Assembly: GCF_014898055.3 (NCBI RefSeq)
Contig: NW_023601212.1
Coordinates: 42,892,329-42,956,328, forward strand
DNA length: 64,000 nucleotides
Reading direction: 5' to 3'
Source: Talpa occidentalis
Lineage: Eukaryota > Chordata > Mammalia > Eulipotyphla > Talpidae
Below, piece by piece: positions 1-11,565 of the stretch. Below the pieces are notes generated by a model, which did no database searches, was not told the DNA's origin, and saw only the letters and a program-made list of their open reading frames with translations. Position 1 is the stretch's first letter; each line of letters begins with the position of its first letter. A program made the position numbers and the translations under genes.

Positions 1-230
1 GCAGCAGGAGAGAGGCAGGAGGGAGAAGGAGAAAGAAGCCAGGGCACCCAGAGTGGAGTGAAGACTTGCTTGGGGCTAGGAGGTCTCCCGGCCTCCTGGC
101 CCCCCAGCACCCCTGCCTGCCATATACCTGGTTTCTGCAATGCATGTGAAGCTCAATAAAAGCCTGAGAAAGCCACTGAGGGCTCTAGGACTTCTCCTGT
201 ACCGGGTCTGCTCGGATCATAAAACCTGCT
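1..230 (+). repeat. possible LTR R/U5 remnant
   Basis: A purine-rich start is followed by AATAAA at 155-160 and a CT/G-rich stretch, an arrangement like the end of an LTR. No TG/CA boundary or target-site duplication is visible, and the left side is cut by the window. It could equally be the 3' end of a processed transcript. Confidence 0.25.
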
Positions 231-911
231 CAGTGGCCTTCCTTGCCACCACACAGATCCACAGCACAGATGCTGCATTTGACTGGCCTGCAGCGATCAG
301 GGAAGGCAGAGGTGTATCTTTCAGGAGGAGAAGTTTGGCAGAGGCTAAGAGGAGATGAAAGGAAAATCCCAAGGTTTGGAGTAGCAAGGAAATCTCAGAA
401 GAAAGATCAGAAATTTGGAATGGTTAGCACCACACCTGATTTCTCTACTATTGTTAATTTTATAAATGGACCTGTGTGGGTTTCCATGGAGCAATGGCTG
501 GATTTGAAAATAGAGAAGGTAGCAGTAGCAGGAGCCAGAACATAAGGGTATTGATGTGAAGATGGGAAATTTTTAAACTTTAAATTTAAGTTTAATTTAA
601 ATGAGGGTATGGGAGCCATGGAAGTTCCCTGAGTCCAGGAGGACACAGCCAGTCTTCTGGTGATTAGAGCTATATTTGACACAAAGCAGTGTATTAGGTA
701 TACAACATAATGATTTAGTATTGTTCAAAATGATGACCAGAATAAGGAGAGTTAACATCTGTTACCCACAAATTTCAAAACTTTTTCCTGATAAGAACTT
801 TCAAGATCTGCTGTCTAGGAAACTTTCAAAATGGGAATGTGGTATGTTAACTCTAGTCACCATGCTGGGCTCTCCACCTCAAGATTTCATTATTTTATAA
901 TTAGAAGTTTT
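231..911. other. unassigned AT-rich sequence
   Basis: I see no gene, exon signal or recognisable repeat here. The short open frames have no family resemblance. Confidence 0.5.
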
Positions 912-927
912 CTACTTCCCATTTTCT

Positions 928-1233
928 TTTTTTTTTTAATAAAGTTTTTTTTTTTTAAGCTTTTTTTTTATTTATTTATTCATACAAGAGCTGGGGTACA
1001 GGCCAGAGGTGCAGGGGTGTGGGGATGAGAGGATTCACCAGAGACAGAGTGGGGAGCAGAACAGGCAGATTGACTGAAATACACTGCTGAGGGGAGCAGC
1101 AGGCGAGACAGGAGAGGTGTGCTGTGCCATGTGGGTTTCTCCCTGGGCTGGCTAAGGATCGAACTTGTGCTGCAGAGGCTACAGATTGCTTCATAGTGCG
1201 GTGCTTAACCTCTTGTGCCACTAGGGGGGGCAC
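928..1233 (-). repeat. tRNA-derived SINE (minus)
   Basis: The element reads as T/A tail, then body, then tRNA head on the complement, ending near 1232. It is flanked by a perfect 16-bp target-site duplication, CTACTTCCCATTTTCT, at 912-927 and 1234-1249, which fixes its limits and shows L1-type retrotransposition. Confidence 0.9.
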
Positions 1234-1249
1234 CTACTTCCCATTTTCT

Positions 1250-1825
1250 AACTAGATATTTTCATTTATGTTTAATGATTTATAAGAGCTAAATATTTCA
1301 GGGACACAAATTTGTCCGGTGGTTTTTTTTTTTTTGTTTGTATGTTTGTTTTTCTTGTTTCGGTTTTTGTGGTTTTTTTTTTCTGACTGTAGATTTCAAC
1401 TCAATAATGTTTTGTCATACTCAGATCACACATCTGTCATTGTCACGTCCAGTCGCTGTTGCCCTGTGCAGCCCTCGAGGGAGCTGAGGGTCTCTATTCT
1501 TGCCCTGGGAGGGCTCCAACGGGCTCTAGAGCATCCACTTGCCAGGGAAGGGCCCCATTCAGACAAATGTCCTGGATGTCCCTGCCCACTGTGCTTCTCC
1601 TGAGACTAGATTTCTGAAGCAGAGTCTTACATTCTTGGTTTTTGAGTCTTGTTGTGTTTTCATTTCTAAACATTTCGAGTGAGACATGGCTCTTTTTCTT
1701 AGCATGACCACTCATTGGGCCTTCTGGTGCTTCTGCTCAGCTGAGTGTTCTAGTTTTACTTGTGCTGGATCAGGGTTGCCATTCTGAGGCCTGAAGGTCA
1801 AATCAGGCCCCCTGCCTTTTTCTGT
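1250..1825. other. unassigned sequence with T-rich tracts
   Basis: T-rich runs lie around 1321-1382. No gene and no repeat that I can assign is visible. Confidence 0.4.
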
Positions 1826-1840
1826 AAAGAATGTATGTGG

Positions 1841-2045
1841 ATGGCGCGCAGACCTCCCCTGCCGCCCGCTGCTCCCCTCAGCAGTGTACCTTGGTCCTTC
1901 TGCCTGCTCTGCTCCCCACTCTGGCTCTGGTGAATCCTCTTACCCTCCTGCGCTTCTGACTGTACCCAGTGTATGTATAAACAAAACAAACAAATAAATA
2001 AATAAATAAAATATGCCTCTATAAAAAAAAAAAACTAAAAAAAAA
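1841..2045 (+). repeat. 5'-truncated SINE, TGCCTCTAT-tail subfamily
   Basis: Only the SINE body and tail are present, beginning at the stretch that follows the tRNA head. A perfect 15-bp duplication, AAAGAATGTATGTGG, at 1826-1840 and 2046-2060 shows it was truncated during insertion and not later. The tail has an AACAAAACAAACAAATAAA run followed by TGCCTCTAT, shared with the copy at 49644. Confidence 0.9.
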
Positions 2046-2060
2046 AAAGAATGTATGTGG

Positions 2061-4015
2061 AAACACAGGCAGTCCTCATTGTCTGGGGCTGCTTTCCCAC
2101 AGGGCCGGCAAAGGGGAACAGCTGCAACAAAGGAGGCACAGCCTGCAGAGCCTGAAACAGTCCTAGCTGGCCCTGCACAGACACGCTTGGCACCTGTGCT
2201 CCATCAACAGGGCAGCCAGCTTTTAGGCTTTCCTTCATTCCTGAGGAAAGGGCGCCCCCAGCCCCACTGCCATTTTGCTCCCAAGTTCTTGATGGTCTGA
2301 CTTGTCTTTTCTTTAGAAGTAAAATAGCTCTGCGTTCATCAAGTCCATTGTGGTTGTTTTTGTGTACTGAATAGGTCTTCCAAACCCAAATCTAAAAGTT
2401 ACTTTTCCAAAATTAAAATTTTACCAAAATTCCAAGTATTTCTCAATTCTCTTGTCCCCTTGTCTGTAGGAGTGTTCTCTTCCTGTGAGGGTCACACACA
2501 GGCTTGCAGATGACACAAAGTGCCACTAGGTGGCGCACACATCAGAAACCCCCCGCCCCCCCCGCCCCCCCCGCCTCCCCCCGCCCCCCCCCCCCCAGCA
2601 CCCGGCGAGCCCTCCTTCACCACCCCAAAACCCCCTTGTCTCTGACTCGGTATTTGAGGAACTCAAAACTGAATCTGCTGATAGGCAGGGAAGATTGCAT
2701 TAGGACCATTTCCTGAAAACAAAGTTCCGTGTCCCAAATGAGTGCAAAACACTCAAAATATTCCAACATAGATACACTTTTACTGAGAGAACCAGTCAAC
2801 TGATTATAAAATGATAACAACTCTCACCAATGCAGGATTTCTAATGAAGCCTCATCGTTTGAACTACAATAGCCAATAATTTCAGAGCTGCTTTCCAGTT
2901 AATTAACACTGAGACACAGATATACCCATTGCCTCCATACCTTGTGGGGGCAGAGAGTTGAAGGGGACATGAAGGTGTGTTAATCTAAGGTCAGAAGAGG
3001 TAAATGAACTTTATTGTTGAAGATTATATTAATGGGTATACCATCATGGTCCTAAAACACACTTTTAAATTTTGGGGGGTGTGGAGGGATGGGGAAGGCA
3101 AAATGCCTAGGCCCTAGAGTCCTGATTTGGCTCTGGGTATTAGGATTCCTAAAGTGGAATTGATTTTTCCAGGCATCAGGGTTACAGAGGTCACTTTCTG
3201 GGGTACTGGGACTGTAGCCAACCCTGTAAATATCTGGCACGCCCTCTCCGGACCTTATCAATTCCTTGCTCACCTGCCAGACCCTGACTCCCTGTACGGA
3301 GGCAGCTGAGAAGTGCTGGGAGATGAGCCCCTCCTGGTGGAAACTGCCCGCAGCCATTAATGTGGGTCATGGATAAACACCAGCTCCCTCTCCACTGCTC
3401 AGGTGCCCACGTGGGACTCAGTTCCGCTCCCACAGGGGGCATGTCTACAACAAGTCAGCTTTGAGTTTCGGTCTTCCTTCCCCTCCCACACTCAAGTTTT
3501 GGGGGATGAACAGGCAAACTATTTGCTCACGAATCCTCATCTCAGGGTCTGTTTCTAGCAGGACTCAAACTAAGGCACTGGTGTTCTTAATCTCTCCCCA
3601 CTCCAGACATGGGAGCCAATGCTTATAGGTTCTGGGATTTTTCCCTTGGGCGGTATCAGTGTCAGCTGTATGACATGTCCATCTGACACCATCATGGATC
3701 ATACCACCATTGCATTGTGACCAGAGTGCCTGTATTACATCCCATAATTATTCATTCTCTTTTGTGGTGGGAATGAGTTAGCTCTAGTCTCTTAACAAGA
3801 CTGAAGATTATAATACTGTTGTCTGTGTCCACTGGTATCAGGTCTTAGGACTCATTTTCCTATTAGTTGCAAGCTTGTGCCCGCAACATCTCTCCCTTCC
3901 CCCAGCCCACAGCACCTGGAAAGCGCCACCTGTTCCTGGGGTTTGTAGGTGACCCTGTCACTGGTGAGCATGTAAGAGTGTGCTCACACTAACCAAGATG
4001 GCTCAGCCTTCTGGA
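2061..4015. other. unassigned sequence with a C-rich tract
   Basis: An almost pure C tract lies at about 2549-2596, so the complement is G-rich. The rest shows no exon structure. Possible old repeat pieces around 3500-3900 are too diverged for me to name. Confidence 0.4.
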
Positions 4016-4019
4016 CTGT

Positions 4020-4985
4020 GACTGGAGCCCAGCCGCCTCAGCTGGGGGAGCCGGCAGGAACAGTGATGTCCTTTCAACCTGCGCCACCATGACTGTCAGT
4101 TGTGGCAGTTGCTCCTCATGGCTCAGTAACTGCCGCTGTTTGTAATGGACCGATCAGGTGCGAGCTATGAGCTGATTGGTGCTAAATGGTCCAATCCGAC
4201 TTGTGGCTGGGGCACCCTGAGAGAGGATGTAAGTGAGGGTGGGAGGGAGGTGAGAGACCCTCAGAAGGAGAGAGACACCCACACCAGCCCCTGAAGAAAA
4301 AGAAGATGGTTCCAGCCTCCGAAGAAAGAGGAGAAGCAGCATCCAGCAGCTCCCTCTGAGCTGAAAAGAGAAGCCGAAGGACTCTGTCACAGGCTGGGCC
4401 TCGGTCCTGCCCCCGAAGTTGCCTGAGAGGAGCCCCGAACACCCTGGGCCTGGTGCCTCAAAGAGCTGTTTGTTGCTGGTGTAGCCCAACAACTCACAAA
4501 GAGCTGTTAACACTGGGGGGTCTCTGACGCCACCTCTGCGCGACCCGGAGTGGTCATCAATACTGACCGGTAATGTCCAGCACTCGGGGTGACCGGTGGC
4601 GACCATCACAAGCTGGGTGAGGTGGCCGCCACTTGTGGATACAGTGAGCTCTTTGTTTCCCCTATTTGTAAATAACCCCTGGTGGTTGTTCCTGGAGCCT
4701 GAGGTCTCTTGCTATTGTGCACGAGGGTGAGAACCCACAGACAGGGACCTGTCCCCTTATCGGGCACTGTCCTTTGTGAGGCTATAGCCCATAGGCCCCT
4801 ACTGTGTGGGTGGTGTATTGCTATAGCCCTCGGCTTTGGTTTTTGGCCTTTTGGCCTTCTGGGGCTTTTTGATGGCTCTCTGGTCTCAGAGTCCAGCAGG
4901 TGGGTGGCCGTTCCATCCTTCCATCCGGCCTCCTGCCTTGTTGCCCTTTTTGTAGCCTTATCCACCAGCCCCTGCATCAGGACCA
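4020..4985 (+). repeat. LTR-like repeat, copy 1 (ERV1-like)
   Basis: About 960 bp is shared with 11566-12777. Features suggesting an LTR are the CCAAT-type motifs near 4147-4195, a GTAAATAACC stretch near 4669 in the usual poly(A)-signal position, and a U5-like end near 4725-4760 (GAGAACCCACAGAC). Homology between the copies continues past that end to about 4980, so the element may include a little internal sequence. No gag, pol or env coding is visible. Exact ends and a target duplication were not found. Confidence 0.6.
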
Positions 4986-5379
4986 CCTTGAATTTGTGGG
5001 TCCATCGTGGACATACTTGTCAAGCAGCACGTGGCGGGGTAGCCCACATCCTTCCTTTATCCCTCACTCACCCTGCTTAGGCACTCAGGGTGTTTTCACA
5101 TCTGTGATTTCCTTTCTATTAAAGCGACACTGGTAGCAGTGAGGTCAGGAAAACAAGTGGCTTGGTGTTTCTGAGGCTCTCTTTTGGCAAAGCAGGGTGA
5201 TTATCCCCCGCCCCCACCTGATGCATAGCCCAGCCCCCTTGTCCACCTCGTCTCTCCTGTCCTCTGCTCTCAGGTTCCTGAGGAGTAGCTGGGGAATGCC
5301 ACCTGGCTGGGGATGGAGTCCTGCAGGGGGGTTCTCCAACCTCCAGACCTGAGGACCACCCTGTTTTCCCTGTGCTTCA

Positions 5380-6120
5380 CCTAGCTGGTCACAGTGGGTG
5401 GAACCGTTCACCGTCATCAGCATCATCCATGCGGATAAGACCCTTCAAATGCCCATGTCCCACTTTCTGGCTGTGCTTCCCTCTCTGAGACCTGCTACAC
5501 CTGGTCACCATGCCCAGTATGCAGACTCATCTGCTGATGGAGAGCCAGGCCATCCCCAAGCCTGCTGTGGGGCTCGAATGTTTTCGTTCACGAGTCTGGG
5601 GTACAGCCTCTGCTTCCTCCTCACCCTGAGGGCTACGGTGGCTGTGGTCCTTGAGACTAGCAGGATCTTCTCCTCCTCCATCTGCCGTTGCCAACCCCCC
5701 CACCCCCTCCCCGCATCACAGCGCTGCTTCTGTGACGTCGCCGGGTCTTGGAGCTCAGCCGGCCCAGAGCGCGGGCAAGGCGCTGCCCCTCTTCTCAGCA
5801 TCCTGGTGCTGCTGGTCTCCTTCCTCCCCACCCTCCCCTCCTATGCCACCATCGTGGCGGCCAACAGAGGGCCCCCTCCGCCTGGCGGCCACAAGGCCTT
5901 CTCCACCTGCGCGGCCCACCCCACGGTGGTCGTCATGCATTTACTGTGTCTCCATCGTCTGCCTGAGGCCTGATTCCGGAGGAAACGCTGACAAGGACCG
6001 GCTGGTGGCCGTGTTCTTCACTGTGGTGACGCCGCGGCCCAGCCCCCTGGGGTACACGCTGCACCACGAGGAGGTGAGGGTGGCTCTGAGCAGGACCCTG
6101 GCGCCACGCCCAGGGCTTTC
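5380..6120 (+). pseudogene. olfactory receptor pseudogene, OR10-like
   Basis: Broken pieces of a class II olfactory receptor are spread over several frames. From 5398 there is a TM2-region match (pattern T-V-I-S, then P-M-x-x-F-L-A-V-L). A TM3-like piece lies at 5572-5640 (M-F-x-F-T-S-L-G). A KAFSTCAAH block before TM6 lies near 5893-5922. Then come V-Y-L-R-P-D-S-G-G-N-A-D-K-D-R-L-V-A-V and a Y-T-L-x-x-E-E-V-R-V-A-L C-terminus near 6050-6090. At least three frameshifts are needed to join them. The MAYDRY motif at the end of TM3 and the TM4 region are destroyed or missing, and the TM7 motif (NPxxY) reads S-P-L-G-Y. The DKDRLVAV segment suggests OR family 10. No intact receptor can be made. Confidence 0.8.
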
Positions 6121-6499
6121 CAGTAGACGCTGGCCGCCCTGCCTGGAACGCAGGAGCCATTCCCATGGCCTTGAATGACGTCCCCTAGGTGAGGCCGTGA
6201 CAAACATGGCCGAGACCCTGCACCAACTCCACACAGGCTGCCTTTTCTTTGGTCTTCGTTTTAGTCTCTTGGGATGCAATGCGGGCTGCAGGCTTGCTGG
6301 CGCCTGTTTGGGGGCGCCATTGCCTAGATGGCGGGAGGGGTTTAGAGCAGTAAGAACTGGAATGGCTCCAGCATCCCTTTATTTTGTCTTAATTACGAGT
6401 AGTTTACTTTTTGTTTGTGAGCAGCCCAATGCTGTCTTTGTTAATGTTTCCTGTTGGGAATCGCTCCACTAAATGTTTTAGAATAATTGTCTATTGTTT
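6121..6499. other. unassigned sequence 3' of OR pseudogene
   Basis: No coding potential or repeat family recognised. Confidence 0.4.
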
Positions 6500-6770
6500 T
6501 TTTTTTTTTTCTTTTAGATTTATTTGTTTATGCATACAAGAGCTGTGGCTCTGGCCAGAGATGCTGGGGTGAGAGGATTCACCAGAGACAGAGTGGGGAA
6601 CAAAACAGGCAGATTGACTGAAATACACTGCTGAGGGGAGCAGTGGGTGAGTCAGGAGAGGTCTGTCACCCCATGTGGGTTGCTCCCTGGCTGGGGATCG
6701 AACTTGTGCTGCTGAGGCTGTGGATTGCTTCATAGTGTGGTGCTTAATCCCTTGTGCCACCAGGGAGGCC
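6500..6770 (-). repeat. tRNA-derived SINE (minus)
   Basis: T-rich tail on the left, body (CACTGCTGAGGGGAGCAG on +), and complement of the tRNA head ending GGAGGCCC. Right-side duplication not resolved. Confidence 0.85.
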
Positions 6771-6824
6771 CGAGATTATTCTTTTTTATCCTTTAATTAT
6801 TGGGTGTATGATGGGAAGAAAGGA

Positions 6825-6960
6825 TAGGAGGGGATTTAAAAAAATTGCATTAAAATATACGATACGTAAAATTTGTCACTTTAATCACTTACATATGCCA
6901 TTCACCCTCAGGAAATGAATTCATCCTGAAAAACATTTAGCAGTTGTTGCCTCAAAAGAA
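6825..6960 (-). repeat. possible old L1 3'-UTR fragment
   Basis: The stretch GTAAAATTTGTCACTTTAAT resembles L1M-type 3'-UTR sequence. It is diverged and short, and the assignment is by resemblance only. Confidence 0.3.
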
Positions 6961-6968
6961 AATACCCT

Positions 6969-7222
6969 GGGACTTCCTGGTGGCCTAGGGGTTAAGTCTC
7001 AGTGCTATCACCACTGCAGCCTGAGTTTGATACTCACCAGGGAGCTAACCTACATGGTGCAGACGACCTTTCCTGTCTTGCTGCTGCTGCTGCTCCCCTC
7101 AGCAGTGTATTTCAGTATATTCACCTGTTCTCCCCACTCTGTCTCTGGTGAGTCCTCTCACGCCCCTCCCCACCTCTGTCCTACACCCCAGTTCTTCTAT
7201 GCAAAAACAAACAACAAAAAAC
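6969..7222 (+). repeat. older-type SINE (GGGGTTAAG head)
   Basis: The head has CCTAGGGGTTAAGTCTCAG and CCAGGGAGCT, followed by the standard SINE body. This head belongs to a second subfamily that differs from the GCAGCGGTTGAGCGCTGG head. The tail is CAAAAACAAACAACAAAAAAC. Confidence 0.85.
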
Positions 7223-7386
7223 TTTGTTTTTTTAAAAAATAAAACACACACCACACATGACAGGGATTTTGTGCTAGAAAGTTCACAGTATCCAGGTGGA
7301 CTGCAACCTATGACAAAAGGTGTGGACTCCCTCATTTGTGCAGATTGGGTTTGTCACAAATTTATCAGGTCAAGAATTCCAGATAA

Positions 7387-7690
7387 GGGGCCTCCCCGGT
7401 GGCGCAGCGGTTGAGCGCTGGGTTGCGAAGCTGCCTGCAGCCTCTGCAGCACCGGTTCGATCCGCGGCTGCTCCCCGGCCACCGGAGGAGGGTCCCACAT
7501 GGCTCGCAGACCTCTCCTGCCGCCCGCTGCTCCCCTCAGCAGTGTACTTCAGTCCTTCTGCCTGCTCTGCTCCCCGCTCTGGCTCTGGTGAATTCTCTCA
7601 CCCTCCCGCGCTTCTGACTGTACCCAGTGCTTGTATAAATAAATAAAAATAATAAATCTTTAAAAAAAAATTATTAAAAAAAAAAAAAAA
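7387..7690 (+). repeat. young full-length SINE
   Basis: A complete element: tRNA head with A-box region TGGCGCAGCGGTTGAG and B-box GGTTCGATCC, body, and AAATAAATAAA plus a long A tail. The perfect 15-bp duplication AAGAATTCCAGATAA lies at 7372-7386 and 7691-7705. The pure A tail and perfect duplication suggest recent insertion. Confidence 0.92.
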
Positions 7691-7869
7691 AAGAATTCCA
7701 GATAAAATGTTTCAGCCTTCAAGTCCAGATCATGAAAAATATGTTGGGTGTCCACAGAATCCTTGTAAACTAATGTTACCCTAATAAAAAGTACAAAAGA
7801 TGTCCATATTGGGAAAAAGACATAAGGATGGTTGGATTAGTAAAAACTTGTACTCCTCGAGTTCATAAA

Positions 7870-8930
7870 AATGAACTTCAGTGAATATAAAACTGAAAGT
7901 TGTTAAACATTTGATAAGAATCAAGCCCATGTGTTTCCAAAACATTTTTTATTATCCCAATCTGATAACTCTCTATTCATTTAACAGTGATGCCCTTCCC
8001 CTGTCCCCACTGACAGTCACTGTCAAACTCAAACCTACTTTTTGTCACTGTGAATTGCCTCTTCTAGATATCTTATATAAGTGGAATCATAATTTTATCT
8101 TATTGTATCTGCCGTAATTCACTTAGCATAATGGTTTTTTTTGTTTGTTTTTAAATAATAAATTTTATTTTTATATTCCCCATACAATTGCAACCCCCCC
8201 ATTCTGACCCCAATCCCTCCCCTCCCGCCCCCCACCCCTCAAAAAGTGTCTCTGGTTCATAGTTTTTTGTTGATTTTGATTTTCACTTTCTTATAGTTAT
8301 TCATTTTCCTGGTCCCTTATTTAAGTTTTCTAGATTCCTGCTATGAGTGAGACCATCCAATATTTTTCTTTTTCTTTCTGGCTTATTTCGCTGAGCATGA
8401 TCCCTTCCAGCGCCATCCATGTTGCTGCAGATTGCATGTGTTTATCTTTTTTGAAACTTAGCATAATGTTTTGAAGGTGCATTGTGTTGTATGTATCAGA
8501 GCTTCCCTCCTTTATAAGGGTCAATACTATTCCATATATTCATATGGATATAGCATATTTTGTTTATCCATTCATCTGTTGACTGATAGTGGGTTATTTC
8601 TACATTTTGACTTGTGAATAATGCTGCTATAAACATTCATATTTAAGTTTTTGACTCCCTGTTTTCAATTCCTTAGTATATGTCTGGAAGTGTAGAATTG
8701 CTAGACTATAAGGTAATTGTATGTTTAAATTTTAATAAATCACCAAATTTTTTTCCATAGTGTTCACTTTTTTCCATTCTATTTAGTGGTGTTTGAGGGT
8801 TCCAGTTTCTTCACATTTTTGTCAATTCTTGTTATTTTCTGTTTTTAAAATTGTAGCCATCCTTGTAGATGTGAATCGGTATCAATTGTAGTTTTGTGAC
8901 TTATTTTGTTTAATTCAACATTGATGATGG
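7870..8930 (-). repeat. old L1 3' region, interrupted
   Basis: On the complement this matches the ancient L1 ORF2-end/3'-UTR landmarks: GAATAATGCTGCTATAAACATTCAT (broken by substitutions), CTCATTTAACA- and TTTATCCATTCATCTGTTGA-type stretches. It is interrupted by the younger L1 at 8134-8455. No open frame survives. Confidence 0.65.
8134..8455 (-). repeat. young L1, severely 5'-truncated (minus)
   Basis: The complement gives the end of ORF2 (pattern K-x-D-K-H-M-Q-x-A-A-T-W-M) and a G-rich 3'-UTR ending in an A/T tail. A perfect 13-bp duplication, ACTTAGCATAATG, at 8121-8133 and 8456-8468 marks the insertion. It lies inside an older L1. Confidence 0.88.
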
Positions 8931-9270
8931 ATTGATACCATCCAAAGTATCTTCTCTGACCACAGTGGAATGAAATGAGAAATTAGTAAAAGGAAACTGA
9001 ATACTTCACAAACATGCACAAATTATACAACGCAATGGGTGAAAGAAAAATTGTAAGTTAGACTAGAAAGTAATTTGAGATGAATGAAAATGAATACACA
9101 ATATATTGGTGTGGGGTGTAGTGAGGTTTACCCCAGGAGTGCCTGAATATTCTAGGAAAGATCTGACATATTGTAACAATGCCTGAAAACAAATATGGTT
9201 AATTTTGCTAAACACCAAGTTCAACTTCTGGAAAAAAATGTGTGTCCTAATTAATGAAAATGACAATCAA
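8931..9270 (+). repeat. possible L1 ORF2 remnant (plus)
   Basis: The stretch around 8950-9090 resembles the L1 ORF2 segment encoding the end of the endonuclease (TTCTCTGACCACAGTGGAAT, then ATGAATGAAAATGAATACACA). It is highly diverged and has no long open frame. Confidence 0.45.
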
Positions 9271-9958
<688 letters not shown>

Positions 9959-9978
9959 ATTTGAAAAATTGATACTTT

Positions 9979-10275
9979 TTAAAATTAATTTTTTAATTTT
10001 CACATCATTGTTCATTTTTAAACAATATTTGCTTCCCCCTGCCTCTCAAGTGTAGTCCCCATTGCATTTCTTTCACCAATGCACCTGTGCACAATCACCT
10101 CAGTCCCCTGTGCTCCCCCCTCCCTCTGGTACCTCTCCCTCCTCCTCCCCTGCAGGATGTCTCTGATTTATAATTGTCTGTTTTTGCTTGGTTGTGTTTT
10201 GCACAGTTGTTATTTTTTTAAACTGATGTCTTATTTGGTTTCCCTATATTCCTGCTATAAGTGAAACCATCCGAT
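9979..10275 (-). repeat. L1 3'-end insertion, 5'-truncated (minus)
   Basis: This is a 3'-UTR/ORF2-end fragment on the complement (GGAATTTAG/GATGGTTTC-like end at 10245-10275). The perfect 20-bp duplication ATTTGAAAAATTGATACTTT occurs at 9959-9978 and 10276-10295. It is more diverged than the pieces at 8134 and 60223. Confidence 0.85.
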
Positions 10276-10414
10276 ATTTGAAAAATTGATACTTTACAAC
10301 CAGAAATTGCATGGAAAAGACAACTGATTTTTTAATTTTATATTAAACATATCATTTACACATTGCTATTTGTAAAAGATATTTATGAGAGACTTGTTAA
10401 AAAAGAGAGAGCGA

Positions 10415-10523
10415 AGGTCTCCCTTCGTGGCGCAGCGGTTGAGCACTGGGTTGCGAGGCTGCCTGCAGCCTCTGCAGTGCCAGTTCGATCCCCATCTGCC
10501 AGTGAGGGTCCCACAAAAAAAAA
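10415..10523 (+). repeat. head-only SINE (tRNA part without body)
   Basis: Only the tRNA-related part is present (CGTGGCGCAGCGGTTGAG, B-box GTTCGATCC, then GAGGGTCCCACA), followed directly by an A12 tail. A short repeat, AGAGCGAA, flanks it. Promoter boxes are retained, but the body is absent. It could be an internal deletion or a short RNA reverse-transcribed directly. Confidence 0.85.
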
Positions 10524-10533
10524 AAAGAGCGAA

Positions 10534-11565
10534 TAAACTTAATTTGACCTGTCTAAACACACGGTCTTGCTTAAAAAGAAAAAAAGAAAATATACCCACA
10601 CTTATGGAAAATGAATAGCTGTTATGCTTCCATTAAGAAAGAAGAGTAGCTCTCCTGCCTGCCTGGGACTATGCAGGTGCTTTTTTTTTCTTTCTCCTAA
10701 TAAATCTATCTTTCAAAATTAAAAAAAAAAGGAGAGAAAGAAAGAAAAATCCCACATCCATAACAGCTCTATGGGTCAAGGTACTAGAAAATAAAAAGCA
10801 AGTTACACGCTAGTGATGGGGCTTCCACCATGATATTCTCCAGAAAAACATGGTCTCTGCTTAATGACCATATCTTCCATTGACCCCAACAGGCTCACCC
10901 TTCTCCAATCCACTCTGTGTTCTCAGGAAACTAAACCATTTCCACCACACTGATGGGCTCTCTGGCTTTTGGTTAGGTTTGGCCAGCGGGAGACACTGGC
11001 AGGAAATTAAGGGCAGGAGGAGAGAATGTCGGGGTGTTACTCTTCCAAATCAACCTGGTTGCCATGGGTGACTATTCTCTTAACCAGAGACCACAATCCA
11101 TCCACAAGAACTTTTTCTGGGTAGTTGTAACCACCTTTTCTGTACCTCCGGGCATGTGGGTGTGGACAGCTCCCAGTGTTGCCAGCTCTGGGATGCTCGC
11201 GAGTCCTTTGTTCATCCCACACCTTTATGAACAGTCCCCTTAAAATCTGCCCTGTGTCAACCGGCAGGAGCACATCATCCATTTCCTGTTGGATCCTAGT
11301 TGCTACTAGAAGGAGAATCACTGAAAAAGGAGGAAGGAAACACCTTAGAAAAACCCTGCAACTCTGACTTGCCTTTAAGGTGCTTCTCCTCTTTTCTCTG
11401 TCTTCTGATGTCACCACTGCATACCTCAGTGTGCACATGATTGTATGACTCACAGGGTTAGGATTTTGAAAACTCCAAACAGATGTATGTATTGAAATCC
11501 TCTCTTCTTTTTCATTAAATTTTGTTCCCCTGCATCTATTCTGTCATTGTGATCCTTTTACCGGG
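10534..11565. other. unassigned sequence
   Basis: A-rich microsatellite-like runs lie at 10575-10590 and 10722-10750. The rest (10760-11540) may hold diverged LTR/MaLR pieces that I cannot name. No gene signals. Confidence 0.4.

Noticed and set aside
4154..4609. 151-codon open frame on the minus strand
   Set aside because: Lies entirely in the LTR-like repeat. Proline- and leucine-rich text is typical of non-coding LTR sequence.
7395..7480. tRNA-like sequence with A and B boxes
   Set aside because: It is the head of a SINE, with body, tail and target duplication. The same sequence recurs in many copies and does not fold as a functional tRNA.
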